A stretch of DNA of 36,974 bases from Desulfobacterota bacterium AH_259_B03_O07. GTDB taxonomy: Bacteria > Desulfobacterota_D > UBA1144 > Nemesobacterales > CSP1-2. Shown here piece by piece: positions 24,984 to 33,684 of the stretch. Numbering within the stretch: the stretch's first letter is position 1; each line of letters starts with the position of its first letter. The DNA lies in contig JALLOG010000017.1 of NCBI GenBank assembly GCA_027717645.1, positions 1 through 36,974 of the forward strand. Reading direction: 5' to 3'. A program made the translations under genes and the position numbers. The notes under the pieces were generated by a model. That model ran no database searches. It was not told the origin of the DNA and worked only from the letters and a program-made list of their open reading frames with translations.

Positions 24984-26444
24984 ATGGAAAATGAACTAAT
25001 AGAACTACGCAAACGAAAGGTAGAAGAACTTAGAAAAATTGGGATCAATCCTTATTCTAATGATTTCAAACCCGATAATGACGCTGAAAAGCTGTTGTCT
25101 TATTATGGAAAACTTACAGGAGAAGAGTTAAAGAAAGAAACAAAAGAGTTTTCCCTCGCGGGACGTGTTGTCGCTTTAAGAGATTTCGGTAAAAGCCTTT
25201 TCTTCCATATGCTAGACAGGACTGGAAGAATTCAGGGTTATGTTCGTAGGGACATCGTTGGTGAAGAAAATTTAAAATTTTTCAAAAAGTACATTGATAT
25301 TGGGGACTTTATTGGAATAAAGGGGAGTCTATTTAAGACCAAAACAGGCGAGCTAACAATAAACGTATCGGAATTCAAGCTAGTTACTAAAACACTTTGT
25401 CCACTTCCGGAGAAATGGCATGGTCTAAGGGATGTTGAGATAAGGTATAGGCAGCGTTATCTTGATTTGATATCAAACCATGAAGTAAAGGAAATATTTA
25501 TTAGAAGGTCAGAAATAATAAAGGCTATTAGAGATTTCCTTGATAAGAGGGATTTTATTGAGGTTGAAACACCCATACTTCATCCAATTGCAGGCGGTGC
25601 TACAGCTCAACCTTTTGTTACATACCACAACACACTTGACATGGATCTATATTTAAGAATAGCTCCGGAGCTTTATCTAAAAAGACTTTTGGTAGGAGGA
25701 ATAGAAAGGGTTTACGAAATTGGAAGAACATTTAGAAATGAGGGTGTTTCTACGCAACATAATCCAGAATTCACAATGGTTGAGCTCTATCAAGCATATG
25801 CTACATATGATGACTTTATGCTTTTGATCGAGGAACTAGTGTGCTCGGTTGCGGAAAACGTTTTTAATAAATTACAGTTTAATTATCAAGACCTGAATAT
25901 AGACATGAAGCCCCCTTGGAAGCGGATAAACATTGTCGAATCACTTAAGGCAGCGCACGGTGACGAGATTTTTCAGAATGACGAAATTCTTTTTTCAAGA
26001 GCACAATCGTTGGGGATAGCCCATAAGGGGATAAGGGGTAAGGCTGTTATTGAGTTGTTTGAACACACAATTGGAAAAGACATTGCAGATCCGGCCTTTG
26101 TTTTCGGGTTTCCAATTGACGTTTCACCACTCGCTAGAAGAAATGATTCGAATCCCGACATCACCGATAGATTTGAACTGTTTATTGCGGGAAGGGAAAT
26201 AGCAAATGCATTTTCAGAATTAAATGATCCTGTAGATCAAAGGCAGCGATTCATCGATCAATTAGAAATAAAGGCAAGGGGTGAGGATGAGTATCATGCG
26301 ATGGATGAGGATTATATTTCCGCTCTAGAGCATGGTATGCCACCAGCCGCAGGAGCTGGAATTGGTGTTGATCGTCTCGTTATGCTTCTAACAAATTCTC
26401 CTTCGATTAGGGAAGTTATTTTCTTTCCACATCTTAGACCCTAA
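24984..26444 (+). CDS. lysS: Lysyl-tRNA synthetase (class II)
   Basis: The 486-residue enzyme charges tRNA-Lys. The N-terminal anticodon-binding OB fold covers about residues 50-150 ([21 protein letters not shown]). Class II motif 2 reads [20 protein letters not shown] and motif 3 [13 protein letters not shown] with the ATP-binding Arg. The C-terminus VIFFPHLRP is typical of LysS. Its stop codon overlaps the ATG of the lolC/E gene by one base, so the envelope genes behind it are probably translated from the same mRNA, as in several deltaproteobacterial genomes. Confidence 0.95.
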   Translation: MENELIELRKRKVEELRKIGINPYSNDFKPDNDAEKLLSYYGKLTGEELKKETKEFSLAGRVVALRDFGKSLFFHMLDRTGRIQGYVRRDIVGEENLKFFKKYIDIGDFIGIKGSLFKTKTGELTINVSEFKLVTKTLCPLPEKWHGLRDVEIRYRQRYLDLISNHEVKEIFIRRSEIIKAIRDFLDKRDFIEVETPILHPIAGGATAQPFVTYHNTLDMDLYLRIAPELYLKRLLVGGIERVYEIGRTFRNEGVSTQHNPEFTMVELYQAYATYDDFMLLIEELVCSVAENVFNKLQFNYQDLNIDMKPPWKRINIVESLKAAHGDEIFQNDEILFSRAQSLGIAHKGIRGKAVIELFEHTIGKDIADPAFVFGFPIDVSPLARRNDSNPDITDRFELFIAGREIANAFSELNDPVDQRQRFIDQLEIKARGEDEYHAMDEDYISALEHGMPPAAGAGIGVDRLVMLLTNSPSIREVIFFPHLRP

Positions 26445-27742
26445 TGAAATACGAATTTTTTATTGGACTTAGATACCTAAGGTCGAAAAAAAGACAAGCT
26501 TTCGCTTCTATTATTGGATTAATTTCCATATTGGGTGTCCTTATCGGCGTCATGGCCCTGAATGTAGTTCTTGCTGTAATGGGCGGCTTCGAGGAAGAAC
26601 TAAGAGATAAGATATTGGGTGTGAGCTCCCATCTAGTGATCTTGAGTTATGATGGGCCGATAGAAAATTACAATAAGATACGTGAGGAAGTCCTTAATTC
26701 CCAGGATGTTGTAGGAGCAAGCCCTTTTATCTATGGACAGGGCATGATTGTGAGTGAGAGCAATGTTATAGGTGCCGTAATCAGGGGAATTGATACTGGG
26801 ACCGCAGGCACTGTGACGAACATTGAGGAAGCCATTGGAAGAGGAATAGTTGGTAGAGACGAAAAGGTTAGGAGTACAAAACTTGCGGATGTGGGCAGGG
26901 AGTTGATAAAGAAGCTTGACAACAATGCGACATCAGGGAAGCCTCCGATAATCATTGGAAAAGAGCTTGCATCCACGATTGGAGTTACGATAGGGGATAT
27001 CGTGAATCTCTTATCCCCTCTGGGGAAACTCGGTCCTCTTGGTCTTCAGCCGAAGGTTAAGAAATTTGAGGTTATAGGGATTTTTGACTACGGCATGGTT
27101 GAGTATGACTCATCAATAGCTTACATATCCCTCAATGATGCTATGAATTTTTTCGACATGGAGGAATTGGTATCTGGAATAGAAGTGAAGGTTGACGATA
27201 TATATGATGCGAGAAAGATTGGGGAGAGGCTCACAGTAATCCTTGGCTTTCCTTATTTTATTAGAAATTGGGAAGAGGTTAATAGAAGCCTTTTTCGTGC
27301 CCTGCGTTTAGAGAGATTAGCCGTTGCGATATTCCTGGCGTTCATAATACTTGTTGCGGCGCTCGATATTGTAAGCACCCTAGCGATGGTTGTTATGGAA
27401 AAGGGGAAGGACATTGCCATACTTCGTGCTATGGGTGCAACACGGGGTGGTATAATGAAGATTTTCATAACAGATGGGATGATCATTGGTTTTATTGGGA
27501 CATTGCTTGGTACGTTAGCTGGTCTCGGGATTTGCTATCTTTTAAAAACAAATGAGTCTATTAAGAACCTAATCCCATTTGATCCTGAAGTCTATCCTAT
27601 ATCGGAGTTTCCTGTTAAAATTGAACCGCTATTTTTTCTTGCCGTAGCGGGTTTCAGTTTAATTATATGTTTTCTTGCGACTTTGTATCCTTCTTATCAG
27701 GCTTCTTGTAGCGATCCCGTGGAAGCATTGAGGTACGAATGA
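26444..27742 (+). CDS. lolC: Lipoprotein-release ABC transporter permease LolC/E
   Basis: The 432-residue inner-membrane protein extracts outer-membrane lipoproteins for transfer to LolA. It has one N-terminal helix (residues 22-45, IIGLISILGVLIGVMALNVVLAVMGGF), a periplasmic MacB-like domain (about 46-270), and three C-terminal helices (about 285-310, 340-365, 395-420). The FtsX fold shows the signature MEKGKDIAILRAMGAT. A single permease gene here serves where enterics have separate lolC and lolE, so it probably forms a homodimer with LolD (often named LolF or LolC/E). It overlaps lysS by one base and lolD by four (ATGA). Confidence 0.88.
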   Translation: MKYEFFIGLRYLRSKKRQAFASIIGLISILGVLIGVMALNVVLAVMGGFEEELRDKILGVSSHLVILSYDGPIENYNKIREEVLNSQDVVGASPFIYGQGMIVSESNVIGAVIRGIDTGTAGTVTNIEEAIGRGIVGRDEKVRSTKLADVGRELIKKLDNNATSGKPPIIIGKELASTIGVTIGDIVNLLSPLGKLGPLGLQPKVKKFEVIGIFDYGMVEYDSSIAYISLNDAMNFFDMEELVSGIEVKVDDIYDARKIGERLTVILGFPYFIRNWEEVNRSLFRALRLERLAVAIFLAFIILVAALDIVSTLAMVVMEKGKDIAILRAMGATRGGIMKIFITDGMIIGFIGTLLGTLAGLGICYLLKTNESIKNLIPFDPEVYPISEFPVKIEPLFFLAVAGFSLIICFLATLYPSYQASCSDPVEALRYE

Positions 27743-28467
27743 GTTACATAATTGAGGCAAAGGGTGTTTGGAAAGTTTTTACAACAGATGGAGGCAGGGT
27801 TGAGGCTCTCAAAGGTATTAGTCTAGGTATAAAAGCGGATGAGACACTCGGGGTGGTCGGCGTTTCAGGATCGGGAAAGAGTACATTTCTTTATATACTT
27901 GGCACACTTGATCGTCCAACCGAAGGAGAAGTTCATTATAGGCGAAATGACTTCATTCGAAAGGGCGTTGATGTGCAATCGGACAATGAAAAAACCAATA
28001 TTTTTATGCTCAGCGATACCGAATTGGCATTATTTAGGAATCAAGAGATAGGTTTTGTGTTTCAATTTCATTATTTGCTCTCTGAATTTAGTGCTCTAGA
28101 AAACGTGATGATGCCAGCGCTAATTCAGGGAATCGAAAAAAAACAGGCCAGTGACTTGGCGGCTGATGTTCTTCAGAAGGTGGGTCTGCAAGATAGGCTA
28201 GGGCATCGGCCAGGAGAACTATCAGGGGGAGAACAACAAAGGGTTGCAATTGCTAGGGCAGTTGTGTTAAAACCTAACGTCATATTTGCAGACGAGCCAA
28301 CGGGAAATCTTGATCATGAAACAGGATTATCTGTGTTGGACTTGTTCTTAAAGCTGAATGATGAGTATGGAATTGTGTTGGTATTGGTAAGTCATAATCC
28401 TGATTTAACGATGAGACTCGGCAGAACAATCAGGCTATCTGATGGAAAAATTGTAGATGAAGACTAG
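27739..28467 (+). CDS. lolD: Lipoprotein-release ABC transporter ATPase LolD
   Basis: The 242-residue ATPase drives lipoprotein release with LolC/E. Walker A is GVSGSGKST (about residues 41-49), the Q-loop region FVFQFHYLLSEFSALENV, the ABC signature LSGGEQQR and Walker B VIFADEPTGNLD; the H-loop is VSHN. Compared with usual LolD, about 18 residues are inserted between GEVHYRR and LSDTELALFR (DVQSDNEKTNIF and neighbours), which lies between Walker A and the Q-loop. It overlaps lolC by four bases and bamA by 11, so it is tightly coupled in the envelope operon. Confidence 0.92.
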   Translation: MSYIIEAKGVWKVFTTDGGRVEALKGISLGIKADETLGVVGVSGSGKSTFLYILGTLDRPTEGEVHYRRNDFIRKGVDVQSDNEKTNIFMLSDTELALFRNQEIGFVFQFHYLLSEFSALENVMMPALIQGIEKKQASDLAADVLQKVGLQDRLGHRPGELSGGEQQRVAIARAVVLKPNVIFADEPTGNLDHETGLSVLDLFLKLNDEYGIVLVLVSHNPDLTMRLGRTIRLSDGKIVDED

Positions 28468-30781
28468 CAGCTTATATTTCAACTATTTAAATCTCAAATA
28501 TTTAATTCTTCTCTCGGTACTATTTTGCAGTGCCTCAGTTGCCCTGGGACAGGATGATACTAACGATGTTGCTGATATTAATGACATTATAGAAATAGAT
28601 ATTCAAGGGAATAAAAGGATTGAAACAAGAATCATAAAAAACAATATTTCTTCAAGGGTAGGCGAGCCATTATCACCTGATACTGTAAGAGAAGACATAA
28701 AAAATATTTTTAGGTTGGGATTTTTCGAAGATGTGTCTGCCGAGGTCGAACAAGAGCCCGAAGGAGTGGTATTGATATACAGGGTAAAGGAAAAGCCCGT
28801 TGTAGTTGACCTAAGAATACGGGGCAATAAAGAAGTAAAGAAAGATGAGATATTGGATGTTATCGACGTTAAAGAAGGGCGCATAATAGAGCTTGACAAG
28901 GTAAAAAAGAGTGCTGAGGCAATTGAGAAGCTTTATTCACAAAAGGGATTTGTCGCGAGAAAGGTAAGCTATGACATAGAACCAAAAGGTGAGGGTACGG
29001 TAAGCATTACTTTCGACATAAATGAGGGGAAGCAGGCACATATTAGAGAAGTCGATTTTGTGGGCAATGAGGCTTTAAAAACAAAGACTTTGAAAGATGG
29101 ATTATTTACGAAATCTAAGGGAATGTTCTCATTCATTACGAAAAGCGGTCTATACAATCCTGAGGAGATTCAGAATGATACTCAGAGGATTAGAGCAAAA
29201 TACTATAACAATGGATACCTCGATGTTAAAGTAAGCAAACCTGAGATTAATTTTAGTGAGGAAAAGGATGGGTATATTGTTACTTTCAGAATAGAAGAGG
29301 GACAACAGTATAAGATTAGTAATATCACCCTGGGTGGTGATTTGATCGTTCCCGAGGACGAATTATTTTCACTGCTTAAATTAAAGAGTGGAGAGGTATT
29401 TCGCGGGGGTGAACTAGCTGACGATATTGATACACTTACTACTTTTTATGGTGATAAGGGGTACGCTTTTGCAAATGTTGATCCGGGGGTTAAGCAGAAT
29501 AAGGAAGATTTAACCGTCGATATCAACTATTTGCTTGAGAAAGGACCAGAGGTTTACATTCGGGACATAGATATTGTTGGAAATAACCGAACGAGAGACA
29601 AAGTCATAAGAAGGGAAATTCCGATTGAAGAAGAGCAGCTATACAGCACGTCCGGGGTTCAGGCAATCAGATCAAGGGTATCAAGGCTCGGCTTCTTTGA
29701 TGAGAATATTGAAGTTTCTACAGACAGGGTACCCGGCACTGACAATCAACTCGACGTAAGTGTAAAGGTAAAGGAAAAGCCTACTGGTTTTTTCAGTGTC
29801 GCCGGTGGTTTCAGCTCTATTGAAACGATCATCTTTGCTGGGCAAATTCAAGAATCAAATCTATTTGGTACTGGGAAAAGGCTTACATTAAGCGCACAGA
29901 TTGGAGGAGTTACTCAACTCTTTTTTATTAATTATACGGATCCTTACTTCTTAGATAGTAACTGGTTACTTGAAGCCGTCGGATTTAGAACTGGCAGACG
30001 TTTTAGAGATTTTGATAGAGAATCTTGGGGTGGCTCACTAACGTTTGGAAGAAGGCTTTTTAGCAACTTGGGGGGGAGGGCTGGTTACAGATTAGAGAAC
30101 TTAAAAACTACTGGCGTGTCTATGGATGCCTTATTTGTAATAAACGAGGACTCGAGGACCATTAGTAGCTTTAACGTTGGTTTCGTATGGGATACGCTGA
30201 ATAATGTATTGGATCCGTCAAGAGGTAATATATCAAGGACTAATATTGAATATGCGGGGCCATTTGGTGGTGATACTGATTTTATTAGATATACTATTTC
30301 ATCGAGGCAGTTCATTCCATTTTTCTTAAATACTTATTTTTCAGTTTCAGGAAGATATGGAATAATTGATTTTAAGGATGTAGGAGAAAATTTAGTAGTT
30401 GGTGAAAGATTTTTCCTTGGAGGTCCTAACACACTAAGGGGTTTTGGATTTCGGAGGGTTGGTCCTCGAGTTCCTACACCTGATGGTGGATTTGTGATCA
30501 TCGGTGGTGTACAGGAGGTTCTCTTTCAAGTGGACTATGTTTTCCCTCTAATATCTCAGGTAGGTTTAAAGGGAGTTGTATTCTTTGATATAGGAAATGC
30601 ATTTAACGATGGAGAGGATTTCACCGTGAATCCAGGGGATCTTAGAAAGGATTGGGGTTTTGGACTTAGGTGGAATTCTCCTTTGGGTCCTCTCAGGCTT
30701 GAGATTGGAATCCCGATCGGGGAAAGACTTTCTGGAGAGAAATCGTACGAGATTCAGTTTACTGTGGGAACCTTATTTTAA
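28457..30781 (+). CDS. bamA: Outer-membrane assembly protein BamA
   Basis: The 774-residue outer-membrane protein inserts beta-barrel proteins. A signal peptide ends near residue 31 (VALG-QDD). Five POTRA repeats follow (about residues 40-430; each with I-x-I-x-G-N-x-R or similar, such as DIVGNNRTRDKVIRREI). The C-terminal 16-strand barrel (about 440-774) has the conserved lid loop motif LRGFGFRR (about 655-662) and ends in Phe, as required for recognition by the Bam machinery. It begins inside the last codons of lolD and is followed by skp 15 bases on. The order lolC-lolD-bamA-skp-fabZ places the lipoprotein and barrel assembly lines together. Confidence 0.95.
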   Translation: MKTSSLYFNYLNLKYLILLSVLFCSASVALGQDDTNDVADINDIIEIDIQGNKRIETRIIKNNISSRVGEPLSPDTVREDIKNIFRLGFFEDVSAEVEQEPEGVVLIYRVKEKPVVVDLRIRGNKEVKKDEILDVIDVKEGRIIELDKVKKSAEAIEKLYSQKGFVARKVSYDIEPKGEGTVSITFDINEGKQAHIREVDFVGNEALKTKTLKDGLFTKSKGMFSFITKSGLYNPEEIQNDTQRIRAKYYNNGYLDVKVSKPEINFSEEKDGYIVTFRIEEGQQYKISNITLGGDLIVPEDELFSLLKLKSGEVFRGGELADDIDTLTTFYGDKGYAFANVDPGVKQNKEDLTVDINYLLEKGPEVYIRDIDIVGNNRTRDKVIRREIPIEEEQLYSTSGVQAIRSRVSRLGFFDENIEVSTDRVPGTDNQLDVSVKVKEKPTGFFSVAGGFSSIETIIFAGQIQESNLFGTGKRLTLSAQIGGVTQLFFINYTDPYFLDSNWLLEAVGFRTGRRFRDFDRESWGGSLTFGRRLFSNLGGRAGYRLENLKTTGVSMDALFVINEDSRTISSFNVGFVWDTLNNVLDPSRGNISRTNIEYAGPFGGDTDFIRYTISSRQFIPFFLNTYFSVSGRYGIIDFKDVGENLVVGERFFLGGPNTLRGFGFRRVGPRVPTPDGGFVIIGGVQEVLFQVDYVFPLISQVGLKGVVFFDIGNAFNDGEDFTVNPGDLRKDWGFGLRWNSPLGPLRLEIGIPIGERLSGEKSYEIQFTVGTLF

Positions 30782-30796
30782 TCTAGGAGGTATGGA

Positions 30797-31306
30797 ATGA
30801 AAATTTTATATATATCCATGGTATCAGTGCTAATCTCAACAGGGATTTCTTTTGCTCAATCTTCTGGGAAGATAGGATATATTGATCTACAAAGAGTTAT
30901 ACTCGAATCCAAAGCCGGAAAGACGGCTAAGGCTGCTTTCGCACGTGAATTCAATCAAAAAGCACAGGCGATAGAGCAGAGAAAGCAAGCCCTTGACCGT
31001 GACAAGGACAACTTCCTGAAACAGTCTGCAGCAATGAATGAGGACGCGAGGTTAAGAAAGGCAGAGGAGATTCAGAAACGAGAAAAGGAATTGAACAGGA
31101 CAAGAGATGACTATAGAGATGAACTTCAAAAACGCGACATTGATTTTTCAAAAGAAATACTCACAAAGGTTATAGAAATAGTTAATAAAATAGGTACTTC
31201 CGAAGGATATGTAATTATAGTCGAGAAGACTGAAGGCGGTGTATTGTGCTGCAAGGGGGCTGACTTGACGGAAAGGATTATTAAAGTTTATGATGCGAAA
31301 CAATAG
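30797..31306 (+). CDS. skp: Periplasmic chaperone Skp (OmpH)
   Basis: The 169-residue periplasmic chaperone shields unfolded outer-membrane proteins on their way to BamA. A signal peptide ends near ISFAQS (residue 20), then the family start GKIGYIDLQRVILES, followed by a long charged coiled coil (about residues 45-120, forming the tentacles) and a returning strand GYVIIVEKTEGGVL. The start ATG has a perfect AGGAGG six bases upstream. The usual lpxD that follows skp in many Gram-negatives is absent; fabZ comes next. Confidence 0.9.
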   Translation: MKILYISMVSVLISTGISFAQSSGKIGYIDLQRVILESKAGKTAKAAFAREFNQKAQAIEQRKQALDRDKDNFLKQSAAMNEDARLRKAEEIQKREKELNRTRDDYRDELQKRDIDFSKEILTKVIEIVNKIGTSEGYVIIVEKTEGGVLCCKGADLTERIIKVYDAKQ

Positions 31307-31384
31307 ACTTAATATACTTAAGAAATTCTCGAAGTATTAAGGAGGAGACTGTCTTGCTTCAGCCTCAACGATGTAGGTGGATGA

Positions 31385-31825
31385 ATGATATATAACAAAG
31401 AGGAGATTAAAAAATTTCTTCCCCACCGTGAACCATTTCTGTTTGTCGATAGCGTTGTTGAGCTTGAACCTGAGGTGAGAATCCTTGCCGTTAAAAGTTT
31501 TGGTCGTGAAATCGACTTTTTTAGGGGTCATTTTCCGGCGAATCCAATCGTTCCGGGTGTAATTCTGTTAGAGGCACTAGCCCAGGCCGGGGGAATTTTG
31601 GTGGCTTCATCTTATCCTGAGAGGTTCAAAGAAAAAGGAAGTTTTAAGGTTTATCTTATGGGTGTTGATAACGTAAAATTCAGAAAACCAGTCGTACCGG
31701 GCGATAAGGTTAATTTGGATGTGAAACTATTAAATAATAGGCTTAGGGGAATGAAATTCAAGGGAGAGGCGTATGTAGGAAATAAGAAAGTAGCGGAAGC
31801 AGAGATATTGGCTGCAGTTGTATAG
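31385..31825 (+). CDS. fabZ: 3-hydroxyacyl-ACP dehydratase FabZ
   Basis: The 146-residue hotdog enzyme dehydrates 3-hydroxyacyl-ACP in fatty-acid synthesis. It shows LPHREPFLFVDSV, FFRGHFPANPIVPGVI with catalytic His49, and LLEALAQAGG with Glu63 of the helix. The start at 31385 follows GGTGG, while an out-of-frame ATG lies four bases earlier. It is the last gene of the envelope operon before the integrated element. The partner lpxA that normally follows fabZ is not here, and the DNA behind it leads to the tRNA-Thr fragment. Confidence 0.93.
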   Translation: MIYNKEEIKKFLPHREPFLFVDSVVELEPEVRILAVKSFGREIDFFRGHFPANPIVPGVILLEALAQAGGILVASSYPERFKEKGSFKVYLMGVDNVKFRKPVVPGDKVNLDVKLLNNRLRGMKFKGEAYVGNKKVAEAEILAAVV

Positions 31826-31921
31826 GCCGTATGGGGAAATAATAAGCGTGTCTAAATTATTTGATAATTTTTCGATCTATGTTGATTTAGAATCCTTCGA
31901 TAAATACGTCTCTCCTATTTG

Positions 31922-31949
31922 TTTTCAATTAGATGAGGATATTGATATT
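31922..31949 (+). promoter_or_regulatory. Possible stranded former promoter of the tRNA operon
   Basis: TTTTCA (31922-31927) and GATATT (31944-31949), with 16 bases between, lie 16 bases before the tRNA-Thr 5' fragment. Before the element inserted, this place would have been directly upstream of the tRNA-Thr-Tyr-Gly-Thr operon, so it may be its old promoter, now cut off. The match to consensus is only moderate, and the inference depends on the insertion model. Confidence 0.3.
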
Positions 31950-31965
31950 GAATTTTTAAACGCTA

Positions 31966-32005
31966 GCTGGCGTAGCTCAGTGGCAGAGCAGCTGTTTTGT
32001 AATCA
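31966..32005 (+). pseudogene. tRNA-Thr(TGT) 5' fragment, left attachment half
   Basis: These 40 bases equal the first 40 of the intact tRNA-Thr at 36183, with one mismatch (T for A at base 30, in the anticodon stem). They cover acceptor 5' strand, D arm and anticodon loop TTTGTAA. From base 41 onward the similarity ends, so T arm and acceptor 3' strand are missing. It is not a functional tRNA but the left end of the integrated element. Confidence 0.9.
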
Positions 32006-32178
32006 CTTTCCACCCTTTTGTGTAAATTTGCATTAAATACTATTAGTTTGTAAAACCCCTTTATTTTCAGGGCTATTTACCATTTTCATCCTCTTTTATT
32101 TAGTGTTAATTTGTGTAGAATTATATTAAAGAGCAACCAACCTTGTAGCAATATTGTAGCAATTTTCAAATTTAGCTT

Positions 32179-32748
32179 ATGAAAGAAAGGATATTTATAG
32201 GTAGATTTCATAAACCTAATGATGTTTCACAGTATGTTAAGAAATTGCTTAAGTATGAAGGTAATAACGGACTGGAACTATATCGCCAAGCTGACAGAGA
32301 TAAAGTTAAAAATGCAATAAGGATATTCTTTGAACAAAACATTAAGTACCCTGCTTGTAAAATTCTTTTAATACTTGAACCTGAGAATGGTGCACTTGAC
32401 ATGAATGCATCACCTAAGGACACAATAAAACATCAAGGGCTTGTGGATCCTAAATTAAAAACCTACAAAGGTAAAACATCTGGTGGGATTGCGTTCTACT
32501 CTTACCCTATTGAAATAGTACCAGTTACACGTTATGAAATAATTCAGCAAGTAAAACTATTAATTGCTTATTATATAGCTAAGAAATTATCGGAAGATAA
32601 AAAAGATACAATAGGTGAGATATGCTCAAGAAGGTTCAACAATTATTCGCTATCACCTAGATACAATTCAAAAACAAATAAGGTAGAGTCAAGAGGGCTT
32701 CTTGAATACTGGTTACCAAAGTTTAGTTTCCGAAGATTCTCTTTGTAA
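32179..32748 (+). CDS. Hypothetical element protein
   Basis: I do not recognise this 189-residue protein. It is basic, without signal peptide or membrane segments, and has a beta-rich middle (KILLILEPENGALDM; GGIAFYSYPIEIVPVTRYE). The last ~35 residues (from about SRRFNNYS) overlap, on the other strand, the end of the truncated NYN gene, so the C-terminus may be foreign to the original protein. It starts with ATG and no strong ribosome-binding site. It sits at the left end of the tRNA-Thr element. Confidence 0.45.
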   Translation: MKERIFIGRFHKPNDVSQYVKKLLKYEGNNGLELYRQADRDKVKNAIRIFFEQNIKYPACKILLILEPENGALDMNASPKDTIKHQGLVDPKLKTYKGKTSGGIAFYSYPIEIVPVTRYEIIQQVKLLIAYYIAKKLSEDKKDTIGEICSRRFNNYSLSPRYNSKTNKVESRGLLEYWLPKFSFRRFSL

Positions 32749-32981
32749 TTCCGAAGGGTTTCTTCGTTCCCCTCATAAGAGGAAAACCAATAATCTCTTA
32801 TGAATATATTTTCTCTTACTAATGTAGATGTAGATTTAACGCCCATAATTAATTGTCGACACATTTCGAGAATTTCAAATGTTGGTTTATGAGCATTTAA
32901 ATCTTCCCTATAATGATTTTTTAGTCTGACTAATAAATTAGTTCCATCTACAAAAGTCATTAATCTTCTATTTCGTGGCAT
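32643..32981 (-). CDS. NYN-domain (PIN-like) protein, 3'-truncated
   Basis: The 112-residue product starts MPRNRRLMTFVDGTNLLVRL, where FVDGTNL is the first acidic motif of NYN/PIN-like ribonucleases, and continues with the family's ENIFIRDYWFSSYEGNEE. NYN domains then need GVD and the D-x-D/DEDY acidic motifs in the second half. These are missing, and the frame runs into the unrelated LDSTLFVFELYLGDSE tail opposite the neighbouring gene. It is probably a deletion product with no nuclease activity. A perfectly A+T palindromic stretch (33002-33030) lies just upstream. Homologues are often found in defence or element contexts. Confidence 0.55.
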   Translation of the reverse strand: MPRNRRLMTFVDGTNLLVRLKNHYREDLNAHKPTFEILEMCRQLIMGVKSTSTLVRENIFIRDYWFSSYEGNEETLRNYKENLRKLNFGNQYSRSPLDSTLFVFELYLGDSE

Positions 32982-33001
32982 TTCATAGTTACCTACTTTA
33001 T

Positions 33002-33030
33002 AAATTAATTAATTTTAATTAATTAATTTC
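33002..33030. promoter_or_regulatory. AT-only inverted repeat before the NYN gene
   Basis: AAATTAATTAA and TTAATTAATTT are arranged as an inverted repeat around a few T's, immediately before the start of the NYN gene. It could be an operator or a melting-prone site. It could also be chance in very A+T-rich DNA. Confidence 0.3.
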
Positions 33031-33091
33031 CTATTGCATAATAAGGCATTGAAAGTTATTTTGTCATTTTGCAGATTAGAGAATCTTCACT

Positions 33092-33208
33092 ATGCCAAAC
33101 AAAACCTTTAAAGACTTCAGAATATTGTTAAAATTGGCTGAGGATGAGTGTGAAAATTTGAGTGAGTCAGTAAATTATCAAATGTTGATGTGGAGGTATT
33201 TATCATGA
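33092..33208 (+). CDS. Possible 38-residue peptide
   Basis: A short ATG frame encodes a 38-residue peptide with an acidic helical middle (KLAEDECENLSE). No ribosome-binding site is visible. Its stop overlaps the ATG of the following micro-frame (ATGA, 33205-33208). It could be a leader or a relic; evidence is weak. Confidence 0.25.
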   Translation: MPNKTFKDFRILLKLAEDECENLSESVNYQMLMWRYLS

Positions 33209-33273
33209 CACCACGGGTCAAGTGGCTTATTTTAGCCCTTGTGATTGTACTTATTTTATGGCTGATTTTTTAA
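33205..33273 (+). CDS. 22-residue single-span membrane peptide
   Basis: A very short frame reads MTPRVKWLILALVIVLILWL plus IF: a positive N-terminus (R4, K6) followed by about 16 purely hydrophobic residues, ideal for one membrane helix with the N-terminus inside. The start ATG has a strong GGAGG eight bases upstream (33192-33196). It overlaps the preceding frame by ATGA. Micro-proteins of this kind include type I toxins and small regulators. It lies in the integrated element, with a strong terminator 165 bases on. No family is recognised. Confidence 0.45.
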   Translation: MTPRVKWLILALVIVLILWLIF

Positions 33274-33438
33274 GATAATCCGATAAAGGTCTAACAGTTC
33301 TCGGAGGTTGTGTATTAACCTGGAATGGTACTTATTGGGCGTAGGTTGAGTGTGATACACAACTATAGAGTATCAATATAATTGCTTGTTCAGATAAAAG
33401 GGTTATGCTTATATTACAGTTTGAGTTTCTTAAATATG

Positions 33439-33479
33439 CCCCAGAGCTACCTCCGGTAATGGACTCTGGGGCTTTTTTA
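33439..33479 (+). terminator. Rho-independent terminator
   Basis: Perfect 9-base arms GCCCCAGAG (33439-33447) and CTCTGGGGC (33465-33473) frame a 17-base loop and are followed at once by six T's. The loop contains a small ACC-TCC-GGT. This is a textbook intrinsic terminator for rightward transcription. No open frame of note precedes it closely, so it may end a small RNA or the micro-peptide transcript. Confidence 0.8.
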
Positions 33480-33491
33480 TTACTCACCAAA

Positions 33492-33517
33492 ACCAACTCA
33501 TCCCAACTCGTAGTATA
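33492..33517 (-). repeat. 26-bp repeat, inverted copy of 140-165
   Basis: This is an exact reverse complement of 140-165. It lies 12 bases after the terminator T-run and in the middle of the tRNA-Thr element. The surrounding bases do not match the left-edge copy beyond the 26. Confidence 0.75.
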
Positions 33518-33684
33518 TTTTATTTGTAGTTCGTGTTTACACAGGGGGTATAACTTCTCTTTAGAAAGGATGGCAAATACGGGAAATTAATCTCACACTA
33601 CATTATTATTTTCTTAAGCTATACTTTTAGCTAAATCAAATGATATTATCTTAATTTATGCGCATAGTGTACAAGATGTACTAT

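Larger units (their letters stand above)
33274..33684. other. Non-coding stretch with terminator and shared repeat
   Basis: I see no reliable gene. It contains a candidate promoter (TTGTTC 33386-33391, 17 bases, TTATAT 33409-33414), a strong terminator at 33439-33479 and the 26-bp inverted repeat copy at 33492-33517. A small non-coding RNA ending at the terminator is possible. Confidence 0.4.

Noticed and set aside
31818-32036. 72-codon frame after fabZ
   Set aside because: It starts within fabZ, has no family resemblance and ends in translation of the tRNA-Thr fragment, so it is most likely chance.
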